Source of the DNA: Byssothecium circinans
Taxonomy: Eukaryota > Ascomycota > Dothideomycetes > Pleosporales > Massarinaceae
Reading direction: 5' to 3'
Assembly (NCBI GenBank): GCA_010015675.1
Contig: ML977063.1
Location: 1-32,140, forward strand
Length of the DNA: 32,140 bases
Shown: positions 22,200-31,200 of the stretch, piece by piece
Position numbering within the stretch: position 1 is the first letter of the stretch
Layout of the letters: each line of letters starts with the position of its first letter
Position numbers and translations under genes: made by a program
Notes under the pieces: model-generated
Database searches by the model: none
Told to the model about the DNA's origin: nothing
Seen by the model: the letters and a program-made list of their open reading frames with translations, nothing else

Positions 22200-22741
22200 G
22201 GTGGTAGCGTGGAATTGGCACTAGATGTGCTTGGATAGACTATAATTACAAAGAATCATGAATTGGATGAAACTACCACACATGCCATTGAGAACTGCCA
22301 TGATAACATATGTAGCTGGGAATTGGGATGGAACACCAGTAACTTCTATGCTTGAATTGAGTGACGCAACGCTCATGAACTTGGATGAGGCCAATGTCTG
22401 GAGAATATCGCAAAGCTGTATATCTTTTGATTTCGGGTTTGTTTAATCGCTAGCATAAACGGATCGATTCCATCACATCAGACGCATAATTAACTCTTCC
22501 ACAGAAAACCTACTGCATGGGATGAATAATAAGCGTTAGAGAAACATGAACGAAGTGCACGCGAAGGGGTAAGAGAATAGAGAGAGTCCCATGAACATGA
22601 CGTGGAGGCAATTCAGAGGTGTTGTGTGAAAGGTGAGTCGTTTATTTGTTATATTCAAGGGTATCTGCGGGTCGACACCCGAGTGTCTATTGATGCTCAT
22701 GAAAATGCAAGTTAAAATGACTCCAATTTTGCCCAAAGTTT
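22200..22741. other. Convergent intergenic region, no gene seen
   Basis: This region lies between the 3' ends of the RidA-like gene (plus) and the aldolase gene (minus). Short open frames occur on both strands, but they have no recognisable domain and no splice-extended continuation. It presumably contains the two 3' UTRs. No GAGGAG site is present. Confidence 0.6.
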
Positions 22742-23566
22742 TCACGACCTAGCGATCTCAAATTCCGAAATATACCAGTTCTGAATCGCCTTCGTGTCGC
22801 CAGTGATAGCCACTGTATCGTACAGACTCCTACCCTTCTTCGCTGCGGTGCCATCGTTTACCATCCGGCCTGCCCACTTGCCATACTTCCGAGCTGTTGA
22901 TACAATCTTCTCGATGGCAGCAACAAACTCCGGCTCGTCTCCCCGCGCAGGCACGTATCCAAGCAATGCCTGAGCAAGATCGTTAGGGCCAATAAAGATG
23001 AGATCCACTCCTGGGACGGCGCAAATAGCTTCGATGTCTTCCACTGCGGCCCTTGTCTCAATCTGCACCATGGTGATAATCGTCTCGTTTGCAATCTTCA
23101 TATACTCGGGCGTGGTAAGGCCATGTCCGATTGCCGGGAACGCTGAGCCTTGTCCACGTACGCCGTACGGTGGGAACTTGGACGACGCAACTACTTGCTC
23201 GGCCTCCTTCGCGTTGTTGATCTGCGGGACCATGATCCCATGTGCGCCGGTGTCGAGAGCGCGCTTGATGATGTCATGAGCAGGGCCGCGGATACGGATG
23301 ATGGGCGATACGCCGAGCGCGGCGATGGCGGAGACGGAGTTGTGCATCGAGTCGTCCCCTATATGGCCGTGCTCGCAGTCCATGATGATACCATCGAGTC
23401 CCGTCAAGGCCACGATTTGGGCCTGCCGTACGGACGGGATGGCAACGAATGTCATCAACGGAAACTCGCCATTTCTGAGCTTATTGAGCAGTCGCAGCCT
23501 AGGGTTCTGGACTTTGGTGGTGAGTGCAGTGGGATAGTCCCCGTTGGAGTGGCCGTTCGCGGTCAT
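22742..23566 (-). CDS. HpcH/HpaI-family aldolase (class II, 4-hydroxy-2-oxoacid type)
   Basis: Family members cleave 4-hydroxy-2-oxoacids to pyruvate and an aldehyde with a divalent metal. The preferred start is the ATG at 23566 (274 aa), although the frame is open to 23758. Reasons are the good context acaATG, the usual family length, a low-complexity Pro/Arg-rich extension upstream, and a TATA-like CATAAAAG about 90 bp before this ATG that would otherwise be coding. Catalytic landmarks are DCEHG with the base His66, IRIRG with Arg91/93, VPQI, QIE with metal ligand Glu170, and GPND with metal ligand Asp196. There are no introns or signal peptide, so it is probably cytosolic. It is divergent from the MFS permease, with a 513-bp shared promoter, which suggests that it acts on a product of the imported compound. 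The exact substrate cannot be told from sequence. Confidence 0.9.
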   Translation of the reverse strand: MTANGHSNGDYPTALTTKVQNPRLRLLNKLRNGEFPLMTFVAIPSVRQAQIVALTGLDGIIMDCEHGHIGDDSMHNSVSAIAALGVSPIIRIRGPAHDIIKRALDTGAHGIMVPQINNAKEAEQVVASSKFPPYGVRGQGSAFPAIGHGLTTPEYMKIANETIITMVQIETRAAVEDIEAICAVPGVDLIFIGPNDLAQALLGYVPARGDEPEFVAAIEKIVSTARKYGKWAGRMVNDGTAAKKGRSLYDTVAITGDTKAIQNWYISEFEIARS

Positions 23567-24079
23567 TGTTTCTGGCTGGCGGGTTCGTGGAGCTGGCGGG
23601 TGTGGGAGCGAAAGTGCACAGGATGGGCCTTGGAGCGGCAACGACACCCAAGCTCTTTTATGAATTCTGGCGAGCGCCTGCTCCGCTCCACTCCTCCGCG
23701 CATCTTGCTTGCATCGGTGTCGACTGGCACCACTCCGAATGCTGGTCGCGGGACACACGTGCCACCGGGAGGAGCTCCCAAGTTCTGAGCTCCTTCGGCG
23801 TGGCGAACCCTGCAGCCGAGGCGGCTAATGCACTACGCACGCCTAGCTCCCACCGAATTGGGTCAACGGCTATCGCTCGTGCGCTCCTCCCAGATATCAA
23901 CACCCCTAAACGGCGCCATGTGGCTATCGTGAAGGCACCATATATGAGATGCACTTGCAAATGCATCTCGATCGTTCGCCATCTGCACTTCCTCATTCAC
24001 TCGAGGATCGCCGGGAAGCATTTGGTTCGGAAGACCCACTCGGTGCAAGCTGCGCAAACTCGCTGAAGAAAATTGAGGT
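23567..24079. promoter_or_regulatory. Divergent promoter, aldolase/permease pair, with GAGGAG sites
   Basis: Three GAGGAG/CTCCTC sites lie here, at 23691-23696, 23769-23774 and 23884-23889; about 0.25 would be expected by chance. The middle one is inside the 15-mer accgggaggagctcc (23764-23778) that also occurs at 21499-21513. TATA-like words are CATAAAAG on the minus strand (about 23663-23656) for the aldolase and catatatgag (about 23938-23947) for the permease. Confidence 0.6.
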
Positions 24080-25647
24080 ATGGATACCATCAAGACAAAC
24101 GCGTCCAGCGATGCCGGACCCAAGGACGTAGAGGTCGGCGAAGCATTCTGTGTCCCCGAAGCTGCCTACCAGCGAATGCCAGAATCCCTCCGCAACCTCA
24201 CCAACGATGAGATCAACGAGCTGAACCGCAAGCTCGTCCGCAAAGTCGACTTCATCATCCTCCCAATTATCGGAATCCTTTACATCCTCAACTACATCGA
24301 CCGGCAGAATCTTGCGGCGGCCAAGCTGCAAGGCATCACTGAAGACCTCAACATGACGACACAACAGTTCGCAACATCAATCTCCATTCTCTTCGTCGGT
24401 TATCTGCCCTTCCAGATTCCGAGTAATCTTATCATCGCCAAGATCTCACGCCCTGGTATGTACATTTGCTGCGCTGTGGTCATCTGGGGCTCCATCTCAG
24501 CGGCGACGGCGACGGTAAAGACGTATGCGCAGTTACTCGCAGTCCGCGCAATTCTGGGTATAGCGGAAGCCGTATTCTTCCCTGGTGCCATCTACTTCCT
24601 CAGTGCATGGTACACGAAAACAGAGCTTGGGAAGCGCATTGCCAGCTTGTATATTGCGCAACAAGTCGGGAATGCCTTTGGAGGTCTCTTTGCAGCTGGC
24701 ATTTTTCAACTGGACGGGACGCATGGCATACGTGGGTGGCAATGGTTGTTCATCATCGAAGGTTGGTTCTCTCTAATTAGCATTCTGGCTCCATGTTCTG
24801 ACCAGCAATTCCAGGGGCCGCGACAGTCGGCATCGGTATCATCTGCGCCTTCTTCATGCCAGAATTCCCACATAACTCTCGCATCCTCTCACCAACCGAG
24901 CGCGACTTGGCCGTCTGGCGTATCGAATCCGAAGCCGGCGCAGCCGAGGGCACCGAGAATGAGAGCGTCCTCCGTGGCTTCGCCAAAGCGCTCTCCGATC
25001 CCAAGCTCTTGCTGCTCATTTTCTGCAATCTGCTCTCCCAGGCACAGGGCTCCATCGCAAATTTCTTCCCCACGCTTGTCGCATCACTCAACTTCAACAG
25101 GACTGTCAGCTTGCTTCTCACCGCGCCACCGTACATTCTCGCTGGAATTGTTTATTGGTTTGAGATGTGGTACTCGGACCGAAAGAACACGGCGTATCCG
25201 CTCATTCTTGCGTGCATTGCGACTTCCATGGCCATGTACATCATCCCGATGGCGACCCTCAACGTAGGCGCGCGCTACTTCTCCATGATGATTCTCCCTT
25301 TTGCCTCGGTGGGCCCGCAGCTGCTGCTCTACAAGACCATCAACCTGCATCTCGCACGACCAGTGTCGAAGCGCGCAGCGGCCTCCGCTATGGTCAATGC
25401 GATTGGAGGTACATCCAACATCTGGGCTTCCTACCTCTATTATGCGCCTCCCCAGTTCTTTGCAGCTTTCGGTACGCTGATGGGCTGCGCCGCATTGTTT
25501 GCTGCTACCATCACTTTCTATCGCTGGCTGATCTTACGAGAGAACAAACGTCTGGACTCTGGTGACTCGGCAGAGATTGCGAAGGTCATCAAAGGCGGTG
25601 TTACCAAGGAGATGGTGGATCTTAACTGGCGCTACGAGATGTACTGA
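24080..25647 (+). CDS. MFS permease, anion:cation symporter (Dal5/Tna1-like) family
   Basis: This plasma-membrane permease probably imports an organic anion; known fungal relatives carry allantoate, nicotinate and similar acids. Exons 24080-24761 and 24815-25647 are joined across a 53-bp intron with an atypical donor (GTTGGT...CTAATTAG...TTCCAG), giving 504 aa. The junction restores the family run IIEG-AATVGIGII. A hydrophilic N-terminus of about 60 residues is followed by the ACS signatures NYIDRQNL, RAILGIAEAVFFPGAIYFLS, YTKTELGKRIA and GIRGWQWLFIIEG. The second half contains LLLTAPPYILAG, KRAAASAMVNAIGG and SNIWASYLY. About 12 hydrophobic segments split six and six around a central loop (about residues 240-295). 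A short hydrophilic tail ends in WRYEMY. No frameshifts are seen. The gene is divergent from the aldolase. Confidence 0.92.
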
Positions 25648-26124
25648 TGATAGGGACGACCTGTTTCGGAGGTTGAAGCTGGCCTGTTGTACCGCTTTCT
25701 GTGCAGAAGCAGTGTAGCTCCTTTGATGATGTCACAATGAGTGGCTTTCTCGTTCAATGTCAACAAATCTATACCTTTTCATGACTGTGCCGACTTTGAA
25801 CCTGGTGATCTGGTTTTTCGTAGTGGTAGTAGTAGTCATCCGAACGACACAGTAAGCACATGGTAATCCGCCGGCATTTGATGTCGGTGTTTGAACAAGC
25901 TCCACAGATAAGGCGTCCCTGATAACAAAAGATAAGCGAGCCGTGTGTTACATGTGCGCAGCACGCTATCGGTCAGCGGCGGAGACAGCGCGCAGTTAGC
26001 GTCGACATATTGCGGGGAAGCACGCATGCCCAGCACACGACAGGCATTATCCGACCGCGCTCTCCCTCATCACTAAAGGCTGCGTTTCCAAGCACCTTAA
26101 AAAATCACTTTCCCTCTTCGTACG
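25648..26124. promoter_or_regulatory. Upstream region of the C2H2 regulator, no gene seen
   Basis: These 477 bp hold the permease 3' UTR and the regulator promoter. I find no GAGGAG site here, so if the regulator binds that word it is not obviously autoregulated through it. Notable sequences are a run of gtagtggtagtagtagtc (about 25819-25836) and a pyrimidine-rich leader before the ATG (actttccctcttcg, about 26107-26120), common in fungal promoters. Confidence 0.45.
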
Positions 26125-28050
26125 ATGCCTGCTACATCTACAGGTGGAGCTTACCAACCTTATGCTTGTGACGTGTGCCAAAGCCGTTTCACCCGACATG
26201 AGAACCTCAAGAGACATGCTGCCCTGCATTCTCGCTCCCAGGGCGAGGCCGCGCTTCCGTGCGACTTGTGCCATGCCACCTTCTCGCGACCCGATCTACG
26301 AAACCGGCATATGAAGAGAAAACATCCTGATCATGATGTGTCACGAGTGCGAAAGAGGCGACGACACGATCGACACGACTCGAGCTCACCATTGCGCGTG
26401 GACAACGACGATACGCCGAATCTCGCAGGCTCACTGACGCAGCAGACGGCAATGAGCGAGGTGGCAGGCGCAAGCTACAACTTCTCGAATCCATTGATAG
26501 ACGAAGTGACCTTACTACTAGGCATGCCATTCCTCGAGCCTCCGATTCACTCCGACCAGCAGCTACTCCAGACAGCGACCGCTCCATTTACGCCTTTCAA
26601 CACCGATCTATCCAACTTTAGCTTTGAACATGGCTTGCTAGACAAGCAATCACCCACTTATTCACTCCATGACCAAGACGACTGGATCCCTTCGAGCCGG
26701 CAGCTTGCGCACGGGTGCGATGCCTTCTTCAGCGATATTTCGCACTTCATGCCTTTCATCCACCGGCCCACATTTGATGCGACTCAAACTCCTGACTATC
26801 AACTACTGAGCATGCTATGCCTAGCATATGAGCACACGGAAGACCCGGATTGCGGCGACCAAGTCGGCTCAGGCATAACACTATCGGCCCGATGTTTTCA
26901 TAAGGCACGTGTTCTTGTCGCTCGCGAGAAAGACAAAGTGGAAGAGGGAGCCGAAGGGTTAAATGCAATCACCCTCGTACAAGCATACTTGCTACTCGAG
27001 GTCTACTCCATGATGTACCTTTGCGGAAAGGACTCTACGTACGGACTCCGGGCCCATTCCAAAATGATATCCCTCGCACGCGCCGGCGGACTTCTACAAC
27101 CTCCGCTGACCGAGGCTGGAGCAACACCGTGCCTGAATTCTCTATGGCGACAATTTATCAAGACGGAGACTATAAAGCGAACTATTTTTACATTGCATCA
27201 GATCGATACTTTGTGGTACCAATTCTTATCAATACCTCGCTCGCTTTCGCATTTGGAAATCAAACACGACCTCCCCTGCCCAGACGATTACTGGAATGCA
27301 TCATCATCTAATGAATGGGCGCATCGACAGCTCACTGCAAAACTACCTTCTCCTAATAGCCTAGTGCAATACCCTGATGCGGTTCGACGTCTTATATCAT
27401 CCGAGCGGGGCTTGCTGGCTGAGATACCACCCTTTGATCCTTACGGCGCTATCAACCTAACACAATTCCTAGTCTCCAGCGCGCGCGAGATCTCTGGATG
27501 GTCGACAATGACGGGCATGCTTAGCTTAGAGAGACTCGAGCCTCTGCGAACCTCTCTACTTGCTCTTCACCCTTTCATGTGCTCAGAGCACGAAACCTCA
27601 GCATTGTGCCGAGCAACGTGGGAGATAGCCATAATTGAGCTACAGCTTTGGTCTCCCTCACATACCGGTGGCATCGTAGAATCCAGTATCAACGCTGTCC
27701 TATACCAACTGACTTACCTCGCCCCGAGCTCCGAGTTCCTATGCGAGTCCACTACAGCGTCCATGATACAACCCCACGTCGACTGGTTTTTACGGTATCT
27801 TGACGCAATGCTAAATCCTGATACGGAAGCCCCGTGGATCGTATTGTATGCGTACAAAGCGTTCATGATTGCGTGGCAACTTCTCAAGGGTAGGATCGGG
27901 AGCGCTATGGAGGCTGTTGGCATTGCGGATGGTGATCTAAGAGCTGCGTTGGCATGGGCGAGGAGCGTGTTTGGAAGGAGAAAGCGACGACAGCTTGGGA
28001 GAATTATCTTATCATGCTTAGATACCCTGGAAGGTTCGCCTGTGCACTAA
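26125..28050 (+). CDS. C2H2 zinc-finger / Fungal_trans transcription regulator
   Basis: This nuclear regulator of 641 aa has a single exon and is probably pathway-specific for the adjacent genes. Finger 1 uses C15, C18, H31 and H35, with helix residues R24(-1), N27(3) and R30(6). Finger 2 uses C46, C49, H62 and H67, with R55(-1), L58(3) and R61(6). A basic RVRKRRRHDRH stretch (about 73-83) could be the nuclear signal. The fungal-specific middle homology region begins near residue 190 (FFSDISHFMPFIHRP), with the helical block LVQAYLLLEVYSMMYLCG (about 287-304), and extends through most of the rest. In the standard recognition code, finger 1 (R-N-R) reads GAG and finger 2 (R-L-R) reads GNG. The predicted site is GNGGAG, matching the GAGGAG repeats in the two divergent promoters. 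Two-finger plus Fungal_trans regulators often head catabolic clusters (for example HxnR of the Aspergillus nidulans nicotinate genes). Confidence 0.9.
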   Translation: MPATSTGGAYQPYACDVCQSRFTRHENLKRHAALHSRSQGEAALPCDLCHATFSRPDLRNRHMKRKHPDHDVSRVRKRRRHDRHDSSSPLRVDNDDTPNLAGSLTQQTAMSEVAGASYNFSNPLIDEVTLLLGMPFLEPPIHSDQQLLQTATAPFTPFNTDLSNFSFEHGLLDKQSPTYSLHDQDDWIPSSRQLAHGCDAFFSDISHFMPFIHRPTFDATQTPDYQLLSMLCLAYEHTEDPDCGDQVGSGITLSARCFHKARVLVAREKDKVEEGAEGLNAITLVQAYLLLEVYSMMYLCGKDSTYGLRAHSKMISLARAGGLLQPPLTEAGATPCLNSLWRQFIKTETIKRTIFTLHQIDTLWYQFLSIPRSLSHLEIKHDLPCPDDYWNASSSNEWAHRQLTAKLPSPNSLVQYPDAVRRLISSERGLLAEIPPFDPYGAINLTQFLVSSAREISGWSTMTGMLSLERLEPLRTSLLALHPFMCSEHETSALCRATWEIAIIELQLWSPSHTGGIVESSINAVLYQLTYLAPSSEFLCESTTASMIQPHVDWFLRYLDAMLNPDTEAPWIVLYAYKAFMIAWQLLKGRIGSAMEAVGIADGDLRAALAWARSVFGRRKRRQLGRIILSCLDTLEGSPVH

Positions 28051-28372
28051 ATGGACTGAGTATCTTTCAAATTTCTCAAAACCCAGAGATTTTGGGAGCT
28101 TGATGGCTGTCCGTGAGGTTTCACATCTGATAAGATGTCATATGTAGGATTATATGTTAAGATATAGGGAAGTTTCTGTGGCAAGTGAATACAAAAACAA
28201 GGACATGACTGATACCCCACTGTACGATAGACGTGGAACCTATTTCGATAGCCTGCCCCGCAGACGCTCGATTGACTCATATGAAAGCGCGCAATGACTA
28301 CGTATCCATGAACCAAAGTCGGAGGCCTTCCGCTAGACACACCCGGATAGTGGTAAATATCCAGCTGCTGGT
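28051..28372. other. Intergenic region between regulator and secreted-protein pseudogene
   Basis: Convergent 3' ends meet here. A minus-strand open frame crosses the region but shows no domain, start context or splice support. No repeats or motif sites were seen. Confidence 0.55.
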
Positions 28373-29263
28373 TCATGGGCAACAACCCTCCTTTTCGCAA
28401 TCAGTACGTACCATAATCACCTTTCCATCAGCCTTGCCGTCGCTGTTGAGATACGGAGTAGTATTACAGTAGTTCTCCGTGTTATGCAGCTTCTGAGTGT
28501 CACATAAAGTCCTTGATTCACCAACGAGAGCAACGTCTTGGTGTTCGGCTGAAGTGAGAGTGCCACGCGACTCCTTGTATATAGTCAGTCTAATATTCTG
28601 TATCAAAATGTGCAAAACATACGATCATCCATGGCACAAAGGTCACATATCCGCACTCGCCTCCTTCAGCTCATTTTGCCACGCAGTGCTTCGCGAGTAC
28701 GCGACCGTCTTGCTGTAGCTGTAGCTCGCACCAGCTTGAACGTTGCCTCCATGCTTTTAACCGCACTGTCTTCTCTTTTGAGGATCAGTTCAGACTGGAC
28801 GTCCGTATCGTTATTCTCCCGCTTCCCTAACGAGAAACCCATATTGACATCCCAAGTGCTCGTATAGGAGATCGATTCGCCCGCGTTGACGGTACAGGTC
28901 TGCGGCCCTGTGCAGGCCGCCATTTTGAACAGCTCCTCGCGGCCGTAATGGACGGAAATGCGAAGTTCACAGTAGGCCTTACAGATTCTCTCCTCATCGG
29001 CATCAGTTTTAATCGTGCTGGAGCAGAAACCGTTCGTCGAGGTCGTGGTTGTCTTTCTTTGGGCAATCAGAGTGGGGCTTTACACGTCAGTGGGGATACT
29101 GTATTGCATACGAGGGGAGTTACCTCATCAAGGGTCATGTTTGGGACATCGCATACGTTATCTCCGTCGAAAGTGGTCATGGGGGGTGCAAAAGAGATGG
29201 ATTGAGGGTAGCCAGAGCGGCAGCGCTGAAGGCTACGAGCGCGTAGGCATTATGAATTCTCAT
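28373..29263 (-). pseudogene. Small Cys-rich secreted protein gene with three frame slips
   Basis: A hydrophobic signal peptide (MRIHNAYALVAFSAAALA) starts at 29263 in good context, with TATATAA about 110 bp upstream. Coding continues in a different phase to 29124. Then come a 71-bp intron (29123-29053, GTAACT...CTGAT...AAAG), a long exon with many Cys (NGFCSS, RICKAYC, ACTGPQTCTV), a 49-bp intron (28622-28574, GTATGT...CTGAC...AAG), and a last exon ending at 28373 with TLCDTQ, NYCNTT and TDCEKEGCC. Both introns preserve phase. Three single-base slips break the frame: near 29245, near 28731 and near 28661. Each is at a C or G run where one more base would realign it. This resembles a family of secreted Cys-rich hypothetical proteins of filamentous ascomycetes; effector-like roles are only a guess. 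It could be a pseudogene, or homopolymer errors in the assembly. Confidence 0.65.
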
Positions 29264-30176
29264 GATAACTATGGATTCTGACGTGAAAGTATGTTTGAGG
29301 AGTACACGAGCTTGAAGACACTAGCTTAGAATTTTTTGACCTATTGCCATGACTAAAGATGCCTTCCGTTATATACTTCAATTCCACCATCTAAGCTCTC
29401 ATCAGCCAGATTCATGCTCATGATGCCTTTGAGACTCCGTTGAGGCACAGGAGACTAGGCACGATGCAGAAGGAGTTGGTCGAAAAAGAATGTACTGTTA
29501 TAGCAGGAGGACAAGGACGAGGAGTGTTATTATGATACGTAGATGATGAAGAGGAGTATTCCATCAGGAACAAGACCATGAGATGTTAGATACAAATTTC
29601 TAGGTCTGAGATCCAAGGAGAATTTCCGATATCCGCAGTCGCCGCAAAACAAATAGGAAGGCTTATTGTAGATCCCCGGAAGAAGGCCATGACTTCATGA
29701 AGGTGATTTTGAAGATTTCGAACCATGTCATGGTGAAGGTTGGTTCAGCCCAGAGAGCTGCTGCGATAATAGAGGTCTATATGTAAATTTCCATACCCCT
29801 AAGGCACTTTTAACGGCTTAATAGATCTAGTATTGGCCAACACATGATTCTAGTGCTGGCCGTCCCATGCGTACCGCGCAAAGATGTGAAACAAGAAAGA
29901 TTGCTCTTAGGCTTTGCATCATGCCGAAAAGAGACTGAGCCAACGTTTGAGCATACTTTATCGGCCCTCGGTCACTAAGCGATGCATACCTCGCCGTACA
30001 GACTTCAAATGGTCTGTTTGGTTGTCGCTAGAATCATTTTGGGTGATTGATGATGCTCTCCTTGAGTATTTCGTCGCTGTAACATGGGAAAGGAGTCATA
30101 AGTATAGGAGCAAGCGTGTGAAAAATCATTCGATTACGACATGCCAATAAAGCACATCATTTCCGCCGCTCTTTGC
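29264..30176. other. Intergenic region upstream of the secreted-protein gene
   Basis: About 900 bp without a credible gene. The minus-strand TATATAACGG (about 29379-29370) is a plausible TATA box for the secreted-protein gene. Two GAGGAG words lie at 29519-29524 and 29551-29556, 256-293 bp upstream of its ATG. A plus-strand frame of 78 codons at 29914-30150 has no recognisable feature. Confidence 0.45.
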
Positions 30177-30779
30177 TCAGTTGTACAAACCGAGAATATC
30201 ACCCACCACACTCTTATACATCCCTTTCGGATCAAATCGTTCTCTCACCGCCTTGAATCTTGCCAGGTGACTCGCATCTAGCTTCTCTCTCGCAAGCTCA
30301 AACACCTCCCTCGTATTCTTCGTCCAATGTGGTCTACACGGAAACTCTCTGATTAGATCCTCGGCCAGCCGGTGATAAAACGGCTCGTTGAACCTCAACC
30401 CATCCCCGACTGTCGGCTTGAAGGTTGGGAAATCAAACATGATTGCACCCTTGCTCCAGTCTCCACCATCCTATGTATTATACGTGACTTGGCCGAGGAA
30501 GTCGAAGTACGCTTTTCCAAACTTGATGTTGATGCCAGAGCTTTATGTGGAAGTCATCACGATTCCCTTCTTGAGCTCGTCGTCAAATGCTTTGCGAACC
30601 CGTTTAAGCACTGCGTTGGCTTGTGTGACGGGGAACGCGAGTTCGAGCGTCAAACCGCGCAGTCCAAAGTCCCACTCCGTGCCGTAGCCCGGATACAATC
30701 CACCTATCAGCACATCATAATTCCATCCGTATAGCCAGCGAAATCGTGAAGTGAAGATTGAAAGCGGGAGTTTAACATA
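30177..30779 (-). pseudogene. C-terminal remnant of an ALO-like FAD oxidoreductase
   Basis: On the minus strand one phase runs from about 30779 to the stop at 30177. It reads GLYPGYGTEWDFGLRGLTLE, then a TAA (30545-30543), a protein-like stretch of 23 codons with KFGKAYFDFLGQVTYNT, a TAG (30473-30471), and the closing FPCRPHWTKN...FDPKGMYKSVVGDI. CRPHW-x-K and the F-x-A-V-R-x-R-F-D-P-x-G block are typical of the C-terminal domain of D-arabinono-1,4-lactone/L-gulonolactone oxidase-like flavoproteins (VAO superfamily). The N-terminal FAD-binding half is absent upstream, where sequence soon becomes AT-rich repeat. Both stops could be C-to-T changes of CAA and CAG. This looks like a truncated gene with RIP leakage from the adjoining repeat. 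An open frame extends 5' to 30899 but looks non-homologous. Confidence 0.65.
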
Positions 30780-30899
30780 CACTACACTAACTTTGACGAA
30801 GAGAACAGATATAGAGGCTTTATTAGATGGTGGCAAAGTAGCTGGGAGACAAGGGAAAGGAACAGCTGCATTATCTAGATCGAGGTTTCGTCGGACCAT

Positions 30900-31200
30900 G
30901 ACTTTGGCGCTGTGTTTACGGGATAGCTAGGGAGCGTAAGTTGGAAGATCGTGCAGTTTGGGTCGATGTCGCAGCTTGCTTTAGATCAGTCTGAAACACA
31001 GGCTCTGCTTAAACTCTTAAGAATTTTAAGGATTTAAGAATCTCGATTACTGTATCGATTGGCTTTGGATACCACAGGAATATTACGTTGGGCGGACTAA
31101 TAATGCTCGATAGCGACTTTTAGGAATGACCACAAGCATTAAAGATTTGGATTAGCTCGTACGTACGAGACTAAGGTTTGACTTCTTTAGCATGCTTTTG
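30900..31200. other. Transition from gene island to AT-rich repeat
   Basis: Composition is intermediate, falling towards AT after about 31000. No remnant of the FAD-binding domain missing from the neighbouring flavoprotein could be read on either strand. Confidence 0.5.

Noticed and set aside
22258..22446. 62-codon frame between RidA-like and aldolase genes
   Set aside because: Lies in a convergent 3' region, has no domain and no splice partner.
23567..23758. 64-residue N-terminal extension of the aldolase frame
   Set aside because: Pro/Arg-rich and non-homologous, contains a TATA-like site and GAGGAG site of the divergent promoter; the ATG at 23566 has better context and family length.
28047..28400. 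117-codon minus-strand frame downstream of the regulator
   Set aside because: No recognisable domain; overlaps the end of the secreted-protein gene in another phase and the regulator stop region.
29914..30150. 78-codon plus-strand frame
   Set aside because: No domain, signal peptide or splice extension; sequence looks non-coding.
30780..30899. Upstream part of the open frame preceding the flavoprotein remnant
   Set aside because: Does not resemble the FAD-binding half of the family; probably non-coding sequence left open by chance or intron remnant.
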